64,000 nt of DNA from NCBI RefSeq assembly GCF_004570325.1, contig NZ_SPQO01000011.1:1-64000 (forward strand), read 5' to 3'. Below, in pieces: positions 15,843-24,962 of the stretch (its first letter is position 1; every line of letters starts with the position of its first letter). This DNA is from Mycobacterium sp. PS03-16. GTDB taxonomy: Bacteria; Actinomycetota; Actinomycetes; Mycobacteriales; Mycobacteriaceae. Below the pieces are notes generated by a model. That model made no database searches. It was not told where the DNA came from and saw only the letters and a program-made list of their open reading frames with translations. Position numbers and translations under genes: made by a program.

Positions 15843-18710
15843 GTGCCTGACGCGCGCGTTGTCGACGGCCGCCGCCCCGCTCCCTCGACCGGGCATTCGC
15901 GGCGCTCCGGGCCGGCGAAGTGGATCCGCCGGCTGGCCGTCCCGATCATCTTGGCGTGGATCCTGCTGGTCGCGGTGCTGTCGTTGACGGTGCCGCAGCT
16001 CGAGGTCGTCAGCCAACTGCGTTCGGTGTCGATGGCGCCCGAGGAAGCGCCGTCGGTGATCGCGATGACGCGCGCCGGGGAGGCGTTCGACGAGTTCGAG
16101 TCCGACAGCTCGGTGATGATCGTGCTGGAGGGTGAGCAGCCGCTCGGCGATGACGCGCACCTCTTCTACAACGACATGGTCGACCGGCTGGAAGCCGATA
16201 CCACCCACGTCGAGCACATCCAGGACTTCTGGGGCGACCCGCTGACCGAGGCCGGCGCGCAGAGCAACGACGGCAAGGCCGCCTACGTGCAGGTCTATCT
16301 CGCCGGCAACCAGGGCGAGGCGCTGGCCAACGAATCGGTGAAGGCCGTCCAGGACATCGTGAACGGCCTGTCTCCCCCGCCGGGCGTCACGGCTTATGTG
16401 ACCGGTGGGTCTGCGCTGGCCGCCGACCAGCAGATCGCCGGCGACCGCAGCGTCCGGGTGATCGAGATGGTGACGTTCGTCGTCATCATCGTCGTGCTGC
16501 TGATCGTGTACCGGTCGATCACCACGGTCCTGCTGGTGCTGGGCATGGTGCTGATCGGGCTGACCGCGGCGCGCGGCGTGGTGGCGTTCCTGGGCTACCA
16601 CGAACTGATCGGACTCTCGACGTTCGCCACCACCCTGCTGGTCGCGCTGGCGATCGCCGCCGCCACCGATTACGCGATCTTCCTCATCGGGCGCTATCAG
16701 GAGGCGCGCAGTGCGGGCGAGGACCGGGAGGCCGCGTACTACACGATGTTCCACGGCACCGCGCATGTGGTGCTCGGCTCGGGTCTGACGATCGCCGGCG
16801 CCACGTTCTGCCTGACCTTCACGCGGCTGCCCTACTTCCAGTCGCTCGGCATCCCGCTGGCGGTCGGGATGACCGTCGCGGTGCTGGTCGCGCTGACGCT
16901 CGGACCGGCGATCGTCACCGTCGCCACCCGCTTCGGCCTGCTCGAGCCCAAACGCGCGATGCGCATCCGCGGGTGGCGCAAGCTCGGCGCGGCGGTGGTC
17001 CGGTGGCCGGGTCCGATCCTGCTGGCGACGATCGCGCTGTCGCTGATCGGGCTGCTCGCCCTGCCCGGCTACAAGACCAACTACAACGACCGCAACTACC
17101 TGCCCGACGACCTGCCGGCGATGGCGGGGCTCGCGGCGGCCGAACGGCACTTCTCGGCGGCCCGCATGAATCCGGAGTTGCTGCTCGTCGAAACCGACCA
17201 CGACCTGCGCAACGCGGCCGACTTCCTGGTGATCGACAAGATCGCCAAGGCGGTGTTCCGGGTCGAGGGCATCGGCAGCGTGCAGGCGATCACCCGGCCG
17301 CAGGGCAAGCCGATCGAATACAGCACGATTCCCGCGCAGATGAGCCTCGGCGGGGTCATGCAGACGATGAACCGCAGCTACCTGCAGGACCGCATGGACG
17401 ACATGCTGGTGCAGGCCGACGAGATGCAGAACACCATCAACACGATGAACAAGATGATCGGGTTGATGGAGGAGATGAGCGCCACCACGCACAGCATGGT
17501 GGGCAAGACCAGGGACATGGTCGTCGACGTCACCGAATTGCGGGACCACATCGCCGATTTCGACGATTTCTTCCGCCCGATCCGCAACTACTTCTACTGG
17601 GAACCGCACTGCTACAACATCCCGGTCTGCTGGTCGATGCGGTCGATCTTCGATTCGCTCGACGGCATGAACATGATGACCGACACGCTGCAGGACATGG
17701 TTCCGGACCTGGAGCGGCTCGACGCATTGATGCCCGAACTGCTGGCGCTGATGCCCGAGACCGTCGAGACCATGAAGACCATGCGGTCGATGATGCTGAC
17801 CATGCACGCCACCCAGGCCGGGCAGCTCGCCCAGCAGGAGGCGATGGACACCAATTCGACGGCCATGGCGGATGCGTTCAACGACGCCATGAACGACGAC
17901 ACGTTCTACCTACCGCCGGAGATCTTCGACAACGCCGACTTCAAGCGCGGGATGGAGAGCTTCATCTCCCCCGATGGGCGCGCGGTGCGATTCATTATCA
18001 GCCACGAGGGCGATCCGCTCACCGTCGAGGGCATCGACCGCATCGACGCGATCAAAACCGCCGCCAGGGAAGCCATCAAGGGCACGCCGCTGGAGGGCTC
18101 GCGGATCTACGTCGGGGGCACCGCGTCGGCGTTCAAGGACATGCAGGAAGGCAACAACTGGGACCTGCTGATCGCCGGGATCTCCGCGCTCTCACTGATC
18201 TTCATCATCATGCTGATCCTCACCCGCAGCCTGGTGGCGGCGGCGGTGATCGTCGGCACCGTGGTGCTGTCGCTGGGCGCGTCGTTCGGGCTGTCGGTGC
18301 TGGTGTGGCAGCACCTCGTCGGCATCGAACTGCACTTCATGGTGATGGCGATGGCGGTGATCATCCTGCTGGCCGTCGGCGCGGACTACAACCTGCTGCT
18401 GGTCGCGCGCCTGCGCGAGGAGATCTCGGCCGGTATCAACACCGGGATCATCCGCGCGATGGGCGGCACCGGATCGGTGGTGACGGCAGCAGGTCTTGTG
18501 TTCGCGTTCACGATGATGTCGATGGTGGTCAGCGAGCTGACCGTGGCGGCCCAGATCGGGACCACCATCGGGCTGGGCCTGATCTTCGACACCCTGGTGA
18601 TCCGCGCGTTCATGACGCCGTCGATCGCCGCGCTGCTCGGCCGCTGGTTCTGGTGGCCGCAGCACGTGCGTCGCAGGCCCGCCCTGTCGGGGGCGCTGCG
18701 CCGCCGCTGA
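15843..18710 (+). CDS. MmpL-family RND transporter
   Basis: The 955-residue inner-membrane protein has two repeats, each with a large periplasmic porter loop and a helical bundle. The proton-relay Asp-Tyr pairs of MmpL proteins are present at about D276-Y277 ([14 protein letters not shown]) and D848-Y849 ([14 protein letters not shown]). The second periplasmic loop contains a long Met-rich coiled-coil hairpin (about 500-700; [24 protein letters not shown]), as in the MmpL4/MmpL5 group and unlike MmpL3. Such pumps export lipids or siderophores. No mmpS gene is adjacent. GTG at 15843 is used; GGGAGGATTG lies upstream. It is divergent from a Ser/Thr kinase gene. The substrate is unknown. Confidence 0.92.
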   Translation: MPDARVVDGRRPAPSTGHSRRSGPAKWIRRLAVPIILAWILLVAVLSLTVPQLEVVSQLRSVSMAPEEAPSVIAMTRAGEAFDEFESDSSVMIVLEGEQPLGDDAHLFYNDMVDRLEADTTHVEHIQDFWGDPLTEAGAQSNDGKAAYVQVYLAGNQGEALANESVKAVQDIVNGLSPPPGVTAYVTGGSALAADQQIAGDRSVRVIEMVTFVVIIVVLLIVYRSITTVLLVLGMVLIGLTAARGVVAFLGYHELIGLSTFATTLLVALAIAAATDYAIFLIGRYQEARSAGEDREAAYYTMFHGTAHVVLGSGLTIAGATFCLTFTRLPYFQSLGIPLAVGMTVAVLVALTLGPAIVTVATRFGLLEPKRAMRIRGWRKLGAAVVRWPGPILLATIALSLIGLLALPGYKTNYNDRNYLPDDLPAMAGLAAAERHFSAARMNPELLLVETDHDLRNAADFLVIDKIAKAVFRVEGIGSVQAITRPQGKPIEYSTIPAQMSLGGVMQTMNRSYLQDRMDDMLVQADEMQNTINTMNKMIGLMEEMSATTHSMVGKTRDMVVDVTELRDHIADFDDFFRPIRNYFYWEPHCYNIPVCWSMRSIFDSLDGMNMMTDTLQDMVPDLERLDALMPELLALMPETVETMKTMRSMMLTMHATQAGQLAQQEAMDTNSTAMADAFNDAMNDDTFYLPPEIFDNADFKRGMESFISPDGRAVRFIISHEGDPLTVEGIDRIDAIKTAAREAIKGTPLEGSRIYVGGTASAFKDMQEGNNWDLLIAGISALSLIFIIMLILTRSLVAAAVIVGTVVLSLGASFGLSVLVWQHLVGIELHFMVMAMAVIILLAVGADYNLLLVARLREEISAGINTGIIRAMGGTGSVVTAAGLVFAFTMMSMVVSELTVAAQIGTTIGLGLIFDTLVIRAFMTPSIAALLGRWFWWPQHVRRRPALSGALRRR

Positions 18711-18716
18711 CCGCCG

Positions 18717-21107
18717 CTACCGGCCGAAGCCGGCGTCGCGCAGCGCCTGCGCCATGGAGCCCGACGGCTGGCTGCTCTCCCGGCGACGACTATTGTTGTC
18801 GCGCCGCGGGTTTCGCCGATCCTGCTGACCCCGCCGGTCCTGCTGGCCGCGGCGGTCCTGCTGGCCGCGCGGGGCGGCGCCACGGGGGGCGGGCTTGTCC
18901 TGCTTGTCCCGGCCCCGCTGCGGCGTGTCGTTCAGGCGCAGGCTCAGCCCGATGCGCTGCCGGTCGACGTCGACGTCGACGACCTTGACCCGCACCACCT
19001 GACCGGACCGCACCACCTCGTGCGGATCGGAGACGTAGCGGTCGGCCATCGCCGACACGTGCACGAGACCGTCCTGGTGCACGCCCACGTCGACGAAGGC
19101 GCCGAACGCCGCCACGTTGGTGACGACGCCTTCCAGCACCATCCCGACCTTCAGGTCGGCGACCTTCTCCACACCGGCGGCGAACGTGGCGGTGGAGAAC
19201 GCCGGGCGCGGGTCGCGGCCGGGCTTCTCCAGTTCGGCGAGGATGTCGGTGACGGTGGGGATACCGAACCGGTCGTCGGCGAAATCCGCAGGCTTCAACG
19301 ATTTGAGTTGCCGTGCGTCACCGATCAATTCGGCCAGCGTGACGCCCGAGCGGTCGAGGATGCGGCGCACCACCGGGTACGCCTCCGGGTGCACGCCCGA
19401 GGCGTCGAGTGGATCGTCACCGCCGGTGATGCGCAGGAAGCCCGCACACTGTTCGAACGCCTTGGGCCCGAGCCGTGGCACGTCGAGCAGTGAGCGGCGG
19501 TTGCGGAAGGGCCCGGTCTGTTCGCGGTGGGCGACGATCGCCTCGGCCAGCGTGTCGGTGACGCCCGAGACCCGGGCCAGCAGCGGCACCGAGGCGGTGT
19601 TCAGGTCGACCCCGACGGCGTTCACGGCGTCCTCCACCACCGCGTCGAGGCTGCGCGCCAACGTGCCGGGTGTGACGTCGTGCTGGTACTGACCGACCCC
19701 GATCGACTTCGGTTCGATCTTCACCAGTTCGGCGAGCGGGTCCTGCAGGCGGCGGGCGATCGACACCGCACCGCGCAGTGTCACGTCGAGTTGCGGCAGT
19801 TCGTGGGCCGCGTAGGCCGATGCCGAGTACACCGACGCGCCGGCCTCGCTGACCATGGCCTTGGCCGGCGCCGTGGCGCCGCTGGCCGCGATGTCGGCAA
19901 TCAGCTCGCCGGCCAGCGCATCGGTTTCGCGCGACGCGGTGCCGTTGCCGACGGCGATGAGTTCGACGCCGTGGCGGGCGACCAGCGCGGCGAGCGTGGC
20001 CTTGGCCTGATCCCACTGCTTCTGCGGCTGGTGCGGGAAGATTGCGCAGGTGTCGACCACCTTGCCGGTGCCGTCGACGACGGCGACCTTCACGCCGGTG
20101 CGGAAACCGGGATCCAGGCCGAGGGTGGTCCGGGTGCCGGCGGGCGCGGCGAGCAGCAGGTCCTTGAGGTTACGGGCGAACACCGCGACGGCGTCTTCTT
20201 CGGCGCGCTGGCGCAGCCGCATGCGGGCGGCGACCGCGGCGGACACCATCAGCCGCACCCGCCAGGCCAGCCGCACGGTGGTGGCCAGCCAGGCGGTGGC
20301 CGGGGCGGCCGAGGCCATGTCGACTCCGAGGGTCTGGGCCACCATGGCGAGGTAGACCTCGTCCTCGCCGCCGTCGAAGTTCAGCGTGAGCACCTCTTCC
20401 TTCTCGCCGCGCATGACGGCCAGGACGCGGTGCGAGGGCATGTTCTCCAGTGGTTCGGAGAATTCGAAGTAGTCCCGGAACTTCTGCGCAGCAGGCGTTT
20501 TGGCCACCTCGTCGGAGCGCGGCCCGGTGCGCAGCGTGCCGTCGGCCCAGAACTTCTCGCGGACGGCGCCGACCAGGTCGGCGTCCTCGGCGACGCGTTC
20601 GATGAGGATGTGGCGGGCGCCCTCCAGGGCGGCCGCGGCGTCGGCCACGGCGTCGTTGAGGAATTCCGCGGCGATCTGTTCGGGGACCACGGTCGGGTCG
20701 GCGAGCAGCCGGTCGGCCAGTGGCTCCAAGCCGGCCTCGCGGGCGATCTGCGCCTTGGTGCGGCGCTTGGGTTTGTAGGGCAGATAGATGTCTTCGACGC
20801 GGGACTTCGTGTCGGCGGTCAGCAGCGCGGTCCGCAGCTCGTCGGTGAGCTTGCCCTGCTCCTCGATCGAGGCCAGGACGGCGGCGCGGCGTTCGTCGAG
20901 CTCCCGCAGGTAGCTCAGCCGTTCCTCGAGGGTGCGCAACTGGGCGTCGTCGAGGCTGCCGGTGACTTCCTTGCGGTAGCGCGCGATGAACGGCACCGTC
21001 GCTCCCTCATCGAGCAGCCGCACGGCGGCGGCCACCTGCGGTTCGCCGACGGCGAGTTCCTGCGCGAGGCGGGCGTTGACGGTCCTGACGGTCGGGCTCG
21101 AGGTCAC
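18717..21107 (-). CDS. tex: Tex family RNA-binding transcriptional accessory protein
   Basis: The 796-residue cytosolic protein is full length for Tex. In order it has the N-terminal HtH domain (VGEPQVAAAVRLLDEGATVPFIARYRKEVTGSL is its hallmark), a YqgF/RNase H-like domain (TTLGLDPGFRTGVKVAVVD, near 330), helix-hairpin-helix repeats (VGVDLNTASVPLLARVSGV, near 505) and an S1 RNA-binding domain (GMVLEGVVTNVAAFGAFVDVG, near 645). A basic, Gln/Arg-rich tail contains three DRRGQQ repeats. Tex binds nucleic acid and influences transcription or RNA turnover. GTG at 21107 starts directly at MTSSPTVRTVNARLA. It converges with the MmpL gene, 6 bases apart. Confidence 0.95.
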   Translation of the reverse strand: MTSSPTVRTVNARLAQELAVGEPQVAAAVRLLDEGATVPFIARYRKEVTGSLDDAQLRTLEERLSYLRELDERRAAVLASIEEQGKLTDELRTALLTADTKSRVEDIYLPYKPKRRTKAQIAREAGLEPLADRLLADPTVVPEQIAAEFLNDAVADAAAALEGARHILIERVAEDADLVGAVREKFWADGTLRTGPRSDEVAKTPAAQKFRDYFEFSEPLENMPSHRVLAVMRGEKEEVLTLNFDGGEDEVYLAMVAQTLGVDMASAAPATAWLATTVRLAWRVRLMVSAAVAARMRLRQRAEEDAVAVFARNLKDLLLAAPAGTRTTLGLDPGFRTGVKVAVVDGTGKVVDTCAIFPHQPQKQWDQAKATLAALVARHGVELIAVGNGTASRETDALAGELIADIAASGATAPAKAMVSEAGASVYSASAYAAHELPQLDVTLRGAVSIARRLQDPLAELVKIEPKSIGVGQYQHDVTPGTLARSLDAVVEDAVNAVGVDLNTASVPLLARVSGVTDTLAEAIVAHREQTGPFRNRRSLLDVPRLGPKAFEQCAGFLRITGGDDPLDASGVHPEAYPVVRRILDRSGVTLAELIGDARQLKSLKPADFADDRFGIPTVTDILAELEKPGRDPRPAFSTATFAAGVEKVADLKVGMVLEGVVTNVAAFGAFVDVGVHQDGLVHVSAMADRYVSDPHEVVRSGQVVRVKVVDVDVDRQRIGLSLRLNDTPQRGRDKQDKPAPRGAAPRGQQDRRGQQDRRGQQDRRNPRRDNNSRRRESSQPSGSMAQALRDAGFGR
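18817..18870. repeat. 18-bp coding tandem repeat in the tex tail, three copies
   Basis: Units start at 18817, 18835 and 18853, with the core CGGTCCTGCTGGCCGCGG on the plus strand. On the coding strand they give RGQQDR repeats in the disordered basic C-terminus of Tex. The reading frame is kept, so copy number can change without damage. Confidence 0.85.
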
Positions 21108-21176
21108 GCGGGCACCCTACCGAAGGGCGCGGACAACGCCCGGCGCGACGGCGCGGCGCGTCGCGACGGCGGACCG

Positions 21177-21644
21177 TCAGGCGTGCACGGAGGTCCGGTG
21201 CCGCACACCCGCAATCGCGGCGGGGGTGGCGGCCGGCTTGCTCCGCCGCAGCCGGCGATCGGCCTCGTCGAAGCGCCGCTCCAGCACCCGGTAGTCCCGC
21301 TTGGACAGGGTGCGGCTGCGCTGAGCGAGCACGTCGAGCTGCTGCCAGCTCAGGCCGTCGAGGTCACCGTCGGTGTCGTGGGTGCCGATCACGACGGCGC
21401 CGTGCAGCAGTGGCACGTTCCTGGCGGTGAATTTCGTGGTGGCCAGCAGCAGCTCGGTGGCGCTGCGGTTGACCCGTCGCTGGCAGCCCTTCGGAGCGCG
21501 GGCGAACCAGAAGTCGAATTGCCGGTCGGCGCTGGACAGGTTTTCCAGTCCGTGATCGGCGACGAGTGCGGTGATATCGGCTTTGCTGTAGGCGCGCGTC
21601 TCGTAAACGACGCCGGTGGGGCTGGCATAGAGCACTGTGTTCAT
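21177..21644 (-). CDS. Conserved hypothetical protein behind a repeat-rich promoter
   Basis: The 155-residue protein starts MNTVLYASPTGVVYETRAYS and has no signal peptide or membrane helix. It is basic towards the C-terminus (SKRDYRVLERRFDEADRRLRR). The fold includes VNRSATELLLATTKFTARNVPLLHGAVVIG and WQQLDVLAQRSRTLSKRDY. I do not recognise a domain. The ATG at 21644 is used, with AGAGGACACCGCC before it. Upstream on the same strand are AT-rich phased GTGA repeats that look like a response-regulator site, so this may be a regulated single gene. It ends 69 bases before the tex start on the same strand. Confidence 0.6.
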   Translation of the reverse strand: MNTVLYASPTGVVYETRAYSKADITALVADHGLENLSSADRQFDFWFARAPKGCQRRVNRSATELLLATTKFTARNVPLLHGAVVIGTHDTDGDLDGLSWQQLDVLAQRSRTLSKRDYRVLERRFDEADRRLRRSKPAATPAAIAGVRHRTSVHA

Positions 21645-21708
21645 GGCGGTGTCCTCTTCGACGGTTCTCCTTGTCCCTGAGGAGCGGAAGCTCCCCGAAA
21701 GGAGGTTT

Positions 21709-21758
21709 GCCGTGATACTGCTGTGATAAACGTGAAAATTGTGACGTATGTGATTTAG
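21709..21758 (-). promoter_or_regulatory. Phased GTGA/TCAC repeats including a PhoP-box-like direct repeat
   Basis: GTGA occurs at 21712, 21723, 21732, 21741 and 21750, with spacings of 11, 9, 9 and 9 bases. Read on the minus strand, the gene-proximal part is TCACAGC-AGTA-TCACGGC, two 7-bp direct repeats 11 bases apart. That matches my memory of the mycobacterial PhoP box (TCACAGC-N4-TCACAGC). It lies 65-115 bases upstream of the ATG at 21644. The region is AT-rich against a GC-rich background. Confidence 0.5.
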
Positions 21759-21866
21759 TGCATTTGCGACCGCGAGCTGAAGCAGGAACGGTGCGGCTTG
21801 AGTGTCGGCTGCGGAGGGGCCGGTTGCGCTGGCCACTGGTAGCTGTTGCCCGCAAGGCTCTTCGTG

Positions 21867-21940
21867 TGGGGCGGGCGGGGCTCGAACCCGCGACCAATGG
21901 ATTATGAGTCCACGGCTCTAACCGACTGAGCTACCGCCCC
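21867..21940 (-). tRNA. tRNA with CAU anticodon (Met elongator or Ile2)
   Basis: The 74-nt cloverleaf has a 7-bp acceptor stem GGGGCGG/CCGCCCC, D-arm TAGCTCAGTCGGTTAGA, anticodon stem GTGGA/TCCAT with loop CTCATAA, T-arm GCGGG-TTCGAGC-CCCGC and discriminator A; CCA is not encoded. The CAU anticodon reads AUG, or AUA if C34 is modified to lysidine. The sequence after the anticodon stem (TTGGTC) resembles Ile2 tRNAs, but I cannot decide the identity by eye. Confidence 0.9.
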
Positions 21941-21997
21941 CGGCGCGTCAACGCGGGGGATATCGTCCCACGGGGCCGCGGGCCGCGCGAACAGCCC

Positions 21998-22705
21998 TCA
22001 CGCATCCTTCGCACGCACCGCCGGCCCCCGGACCCACGGCAGCGTCATCAGCACCCACACGAGCACGATCAGCGCCGTCGCCGTGAAGATGTACACCGGC
22101 CACGGGCCCAGCACGTCGAGCAGGCTCGCGGTGACGGGTTTGCCGTTGAGAAACCCGTAATTCGTGCCGGCGATCCGGTTGAACAGAAACGTCACCACCG
22201 CCCAGATCGCGGTCACGATCACCACCAGTCGCAGACTGCCCCATCCCGGGCGCATCCCCCGCCCCCACGTCAGGTAGATCGCCGCCCACACCACGAGCAG
22301 ATGGATCGCCCAGAACGCGAGGAACGTGTAGTGCGGGAAGTCCGGCCCCATCAGCACCGGCGAGATCAACGCCTGCGCGCTCAGCACCAGTCCCCAGTAG
22401 TAGGTCAGCGCGGACGCCCAGGGCCGCTGCGACCACAGCGCACACGCCGCCGCCACCGTCGCCAGATCGGTCAACCGCAGCGGCACCGACCGCTCGACCG
22501 TCGGCGGCACGAGCGAGTAGAGCAGCACCGACGCATAGACGACCGCCGTCAGCGCACCGACGATCCGCCCGAACCGCCGGGACTGCGCCTCGGTCTGTCT
22601 GCGCCCCAGCCACACCGCGAATACCGCGCCCACCACGAACACGGCGATGGCGCCCCAGTACGACGGCCCGTACGGTTCGAACTGCCGCGCCAGGACGCCG
22701 GTCAC
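21998..22705 (-). CDS. TIGR02206-like integral membrane protein
   Basis: The 235-residue protein has about six or seven transmembrane helices. It has the TIGR02206/YwaF pattern: FEPYGPSYWGAIAVFVVG at the start, PLRLTDLATVAAACALW, FPHYTFLAFWAIHLLVVWAAIYL and GTNYGFLNGKP near residue 165, ending in a short basic tail. Its function is unknown; such proteins are small integral membrane proteins often next to unrelated genes. GTG at 22705 lies within the stop of the preceding gene (GTGA), so translation is coupled. It is the last gene of the six-gene minus-strand run that starts with the ECF transporter. Confidence 0.82.
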   Translation of the reverse strand: MTGVLARQFEPYGPSYWGAIAVFVVGAVFAVWLGRRQTEAQSRRFGRIVGALTAVVYASVLLYSLVPPTVERSVPLRLTDLATVAAACALWSQRPWASALTYYWGLVLSAQALISPVLMGPDFPHYTFLAFWAIHLLVVWAAIYLTWGRGMRPGWGSLRLVVIVTAIWAVVTFLFNRIAGTNYGFLNGKPVTASLLDVLGPWPVYIFTATALIVLVWVLMTLPWVRGPAVRAKDA

Positions 22706-23553
22706 ATCGCCTCGGCGAAGACCGTCTGCCCGTCGTCGTCGATCCGGTAGCGCTCCGTGCCGGACTGCACGCGCGGTGCGTCGGCGCCCAGCGCGACGGC
22801 GATCTTGTTGGTGGCGTTGCGCATGACGTCCAGTGTCAACTCCACCGCCTGCGCCTCGGAGAAGCACTTGCGCACCCCGCGGGCCACGTCGGTGGAGATC
22901 GCCGACGGCGTCCACACCAGCGCGTCGACGTAGCGCAGCGCCGCCTTGTGCTGCTTGGTCAGCCGCTCGGACGATTCGTAGTCTGCGATGTCGGCGTACA
23001 GCGATTCATCACCCCCGGCGTCGAGCGCATTCTCCTCGCGCAGCGACTTGCACAGCCGGCAGTTGTGCGCGATCGCCCCGCGCAGCCGCACCACCTCGGT
23101 GGTCACCGGATCGAGCTTGCGCAGCCGCGCCACCTCCGGCACGAACTGCCCCAGCAGCGCCTGCGCCGGGTCGGTCTCGTGGTCCCATGCCACCGCGGCG
23201 CCGTTGACCGGCGCGCCCAGCCCGATCGCCTCGAATCCGGCCGCCACGCGGGGCACGAAGTCGGCCACGAAGATCGCCGCGGCCACCCGGAACGCGTTGT
23301 CCTCGAGCGCTTTTGCGAACTGCCTGCGTTGGTTGTCGCCGATCCCGGTCACGTCGGTGGCGAACTGCTCGGCGAACGCCGCCACCACCGACTCGCAGTC
23401 CGACTTGTCCTCGAACAGGTCGACCTCGATCGGCAGCGGCACCACCCGCAACGCCCGACCGCACGTCAACCGGATCACCGCGTCGAGGCGCTGATCCCCC
23501 GACGACATCGCGACCAGACCGGACAGTTGCGCGAAGACCGCATCGACGGGCAC
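22702..23553 (-). CDS. AhpD/carboxymuconolactone decarboxylase-fold protein
   Basis: The 283-residue protein has an AhpD-like segment at about 155-175, RLRGAIAHNCRLCKSLREEN, with a CxxC pair as in the redox-active motif of alkylhydroperoxidase D proteins; the usual following His of CxxCxxxH is absent. Helices around it (LGQFVPEVARLRKLDPVTTEVVRL; VDALVWTPSAISTDVARGVR) fit a duplicated CMD fold. A peroxide-related or thiol-disulfide role is plausible, but the missing His makes it uncertain. It starts 7 bases after the tldE stop and overlaps the next gene by 4 bases, so it belongs to that operon. Confidence 0.75.
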   Translation of the reverse strand: MPVDAVFAQLSGLVAMSSGDQRLDAVIRLTCGRALRVVPLPIEVDLFEDKSDCESVVAAFAEQFATDVTGIGDNQRRQFAKALEDNAFRVAAAIFVADFVPRVAAGFEAIGLGAPVNGAAVAWDHETDPAQALLGQFVPEVARLRKLDPVTTEVVRLRGAIAHNCRLCKSLREENALDAGGDESLYADIADYESSERLTKQHKAALRYVDALVWTPSAISTDVARGVRKCFSEAQAVELTLDVMRNATNKIAVALGADAPRVQSGTERYRIDDDGQTVFAEAM

Positions 23554-23560
23554 GTTGGCA

Positions 23561-24931
23561 TTATTGCGCCTGACTGACCGAGGACATGTGAAAGTCGGGG
23601 ATCCGAAGTGTCGGCATGGCCGCGCGCGTCGCCCAGTCCCCCCACTCCCGGGGCAGCGTCACCTCGCTGACGCCCGCCTCCGTCGCCCGCCGCAACAGAT
23701 CCAGCGGGCTCTCGTTGAAGCGGAAGTTGTTCACCGCCGCGGTCACCTCGCCGTCCTCGATCAGGTACACGCCGTCGCGGGTCAGCCCGGTCAGCAACAG
23801 CACCGTCGGGTCGACCTCGCGGATGTACCACAGCGTCGACAGCAGCAGCCCCCGCTCCGTGCCGGCGATCATGTCGGCCAGCTCGGCCGTTCCACCGGTC
23901 ATCAGCAGGTTGCCGGCCGGCACCGCGACCGGCGCACCGAACTCCGCGGCCGCCGCCCGCGGATAGGCCAGCGCATTGACCACACCGTCGCGCAGCCAGT
24001 CCACCCGCCCGATGTCCATCCCGTTGTCGAACACCGATATCCGCTCCGACGACGTCGACGCCGCCACGAACGGCGTACACGCCAGCCCCGGCGCCGCCGG
24101 ATCCGAATACAAGGTCAGCGGCAGTTCGGTCAGCTTCTCGCCCACCCGCGTCCCGCCGGGCGCCGACAGCGCCGTGCGGCCCTCCTGCGCGCCCCGGCCG
24201 TCCATCGCCCACGCCAGGTAGATCATCATGTCGGCCACCGTCGACGGCGGCATCAGCGTCTCGTACCGCCCGGCGGGCAACTCGACGGTGCGCGCCGACC
24301 AGTCCAGCCGCATCGCCAGATCCTCGAGCAGGCAGTCTGTGGGCACGTTGACGAAGTCCGGTGTGCTGATCCCCGCCCACGCGCTGGCACCGCCGCGTTT
24401 GGCGTTGATCTCCACCGACCCGGTCGGCTGGGTGTACCGCCGGCGCAGGCCGGTCGAGGTGGCCACGAACGTCGTTTCCAGCTCGTGGCGGGCGAACCCG
24501 TACAGCGTGTCCTCGCCGCGGAACCCGCGCGCGAGGCTGCCCGCCACCGCGGCGAACACCTCGGCACCGGTGGTGGGCACCGGCAGCTCCCAATCCCCCG
24601 GCGCCGCGACGCCGGGCAGCGGCGGTGCGGTGTCGCGCGCCTCGGGCGCGGCCAGCGCCGCCTCCTGCGACGCGGCCACCAGCGCGGGGATCGCGGCCGG
24701 CTCCACCTCGCTGGACCGCACCGAACCGACATGGGCGCGTTGGCCTTTGCGCACGATCGAGATGACCGTCGTGCTGCGGCTGATCGACTCACCGTTGGTG
24801 GTCATCGAGTTGCCCGCCCACCGCAGCGCGGCATCGGCGCGGTCGGTCACCAACACCATGGTCTCGTCGGCGGTTCCGCGCCGCGCGGCCTCGGCCAGCA
24901 CCGCGTCGACGACGTCCTGTGCGGCGATCAC
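23561..24931 (-). CDS. tldE: TldE/PmbA-family protein
   Basis: The 456-residue protein belongs to the TldD/PmbA family but lacks the zinc-binding HExxxH, as expected for the TldE (PmbA) subunit. The central part has SVEINAKRGGASAWAG and the C-terminus has GLTRDGVYLIEDGEVTAAVNNFRFNESPLDLL, the most conserved PmbA stretch. In E. coli TldD and TldE form a heterodimeric protease that trims peptides such as microcin and CcdA. I used GTG at 24931 because it starts at a natural N-terminus (MIAAQDVVDAVLAEAARRG) 31 bases after the tldD stop; the start is not certain. I recall similar proteins in M. tuberculosis (Rv2314c). Confidence 0.85.
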   Translation of the reverse strand: MIAAQDVVDAVLAEAARRGTADETMVLVTDRADAALRWAGNSMTTNGESISRSTTVISIVRKGQRAHVGSVRSSEVEPAAIPALVAASQEAALAAPEARDTAPPLPGVAAPGDWELPVPTTGAEVFAAVAGSLARGFRGEDTLYGFARHELETTFVATSTGLRRRYTQPTGSVEINAKRGGASAWAGISTPDFVNVPTDCLLEDLAMRLDWSARTVELPAGRYETLMPPSTVADMMIYLAWAMDGRGAQEGRTALSAPGGTRVGEKLTELPLTLYSDPAAPGLACTPFVAASTSSERISVFDNGMDIGRVDWLRDGVVNALAYPRAAAAEFGAPVAVPAGNLLMTGGTAELADMIAGTERGLLLSTLWYIREVDPTVLLLTGLTRDGVYLIEDGEVTAAVNNFRFNESPLDLLRRATEAGVSEVTLPREWGDWATRAAMPTLRIPDFHMSSVSQAQ

Positions 24932-24962
24932 CGGCTCAAGCCGATCGCCCTCTTCGCTGCGC

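Noticed and set aside
15804..17807. Minus-strand frame of 667 codons, His/Arg/Gln-rich
   Set aside because: It lies antisense to the MmpL gene and its composition is an artefact of GC-rich codons.
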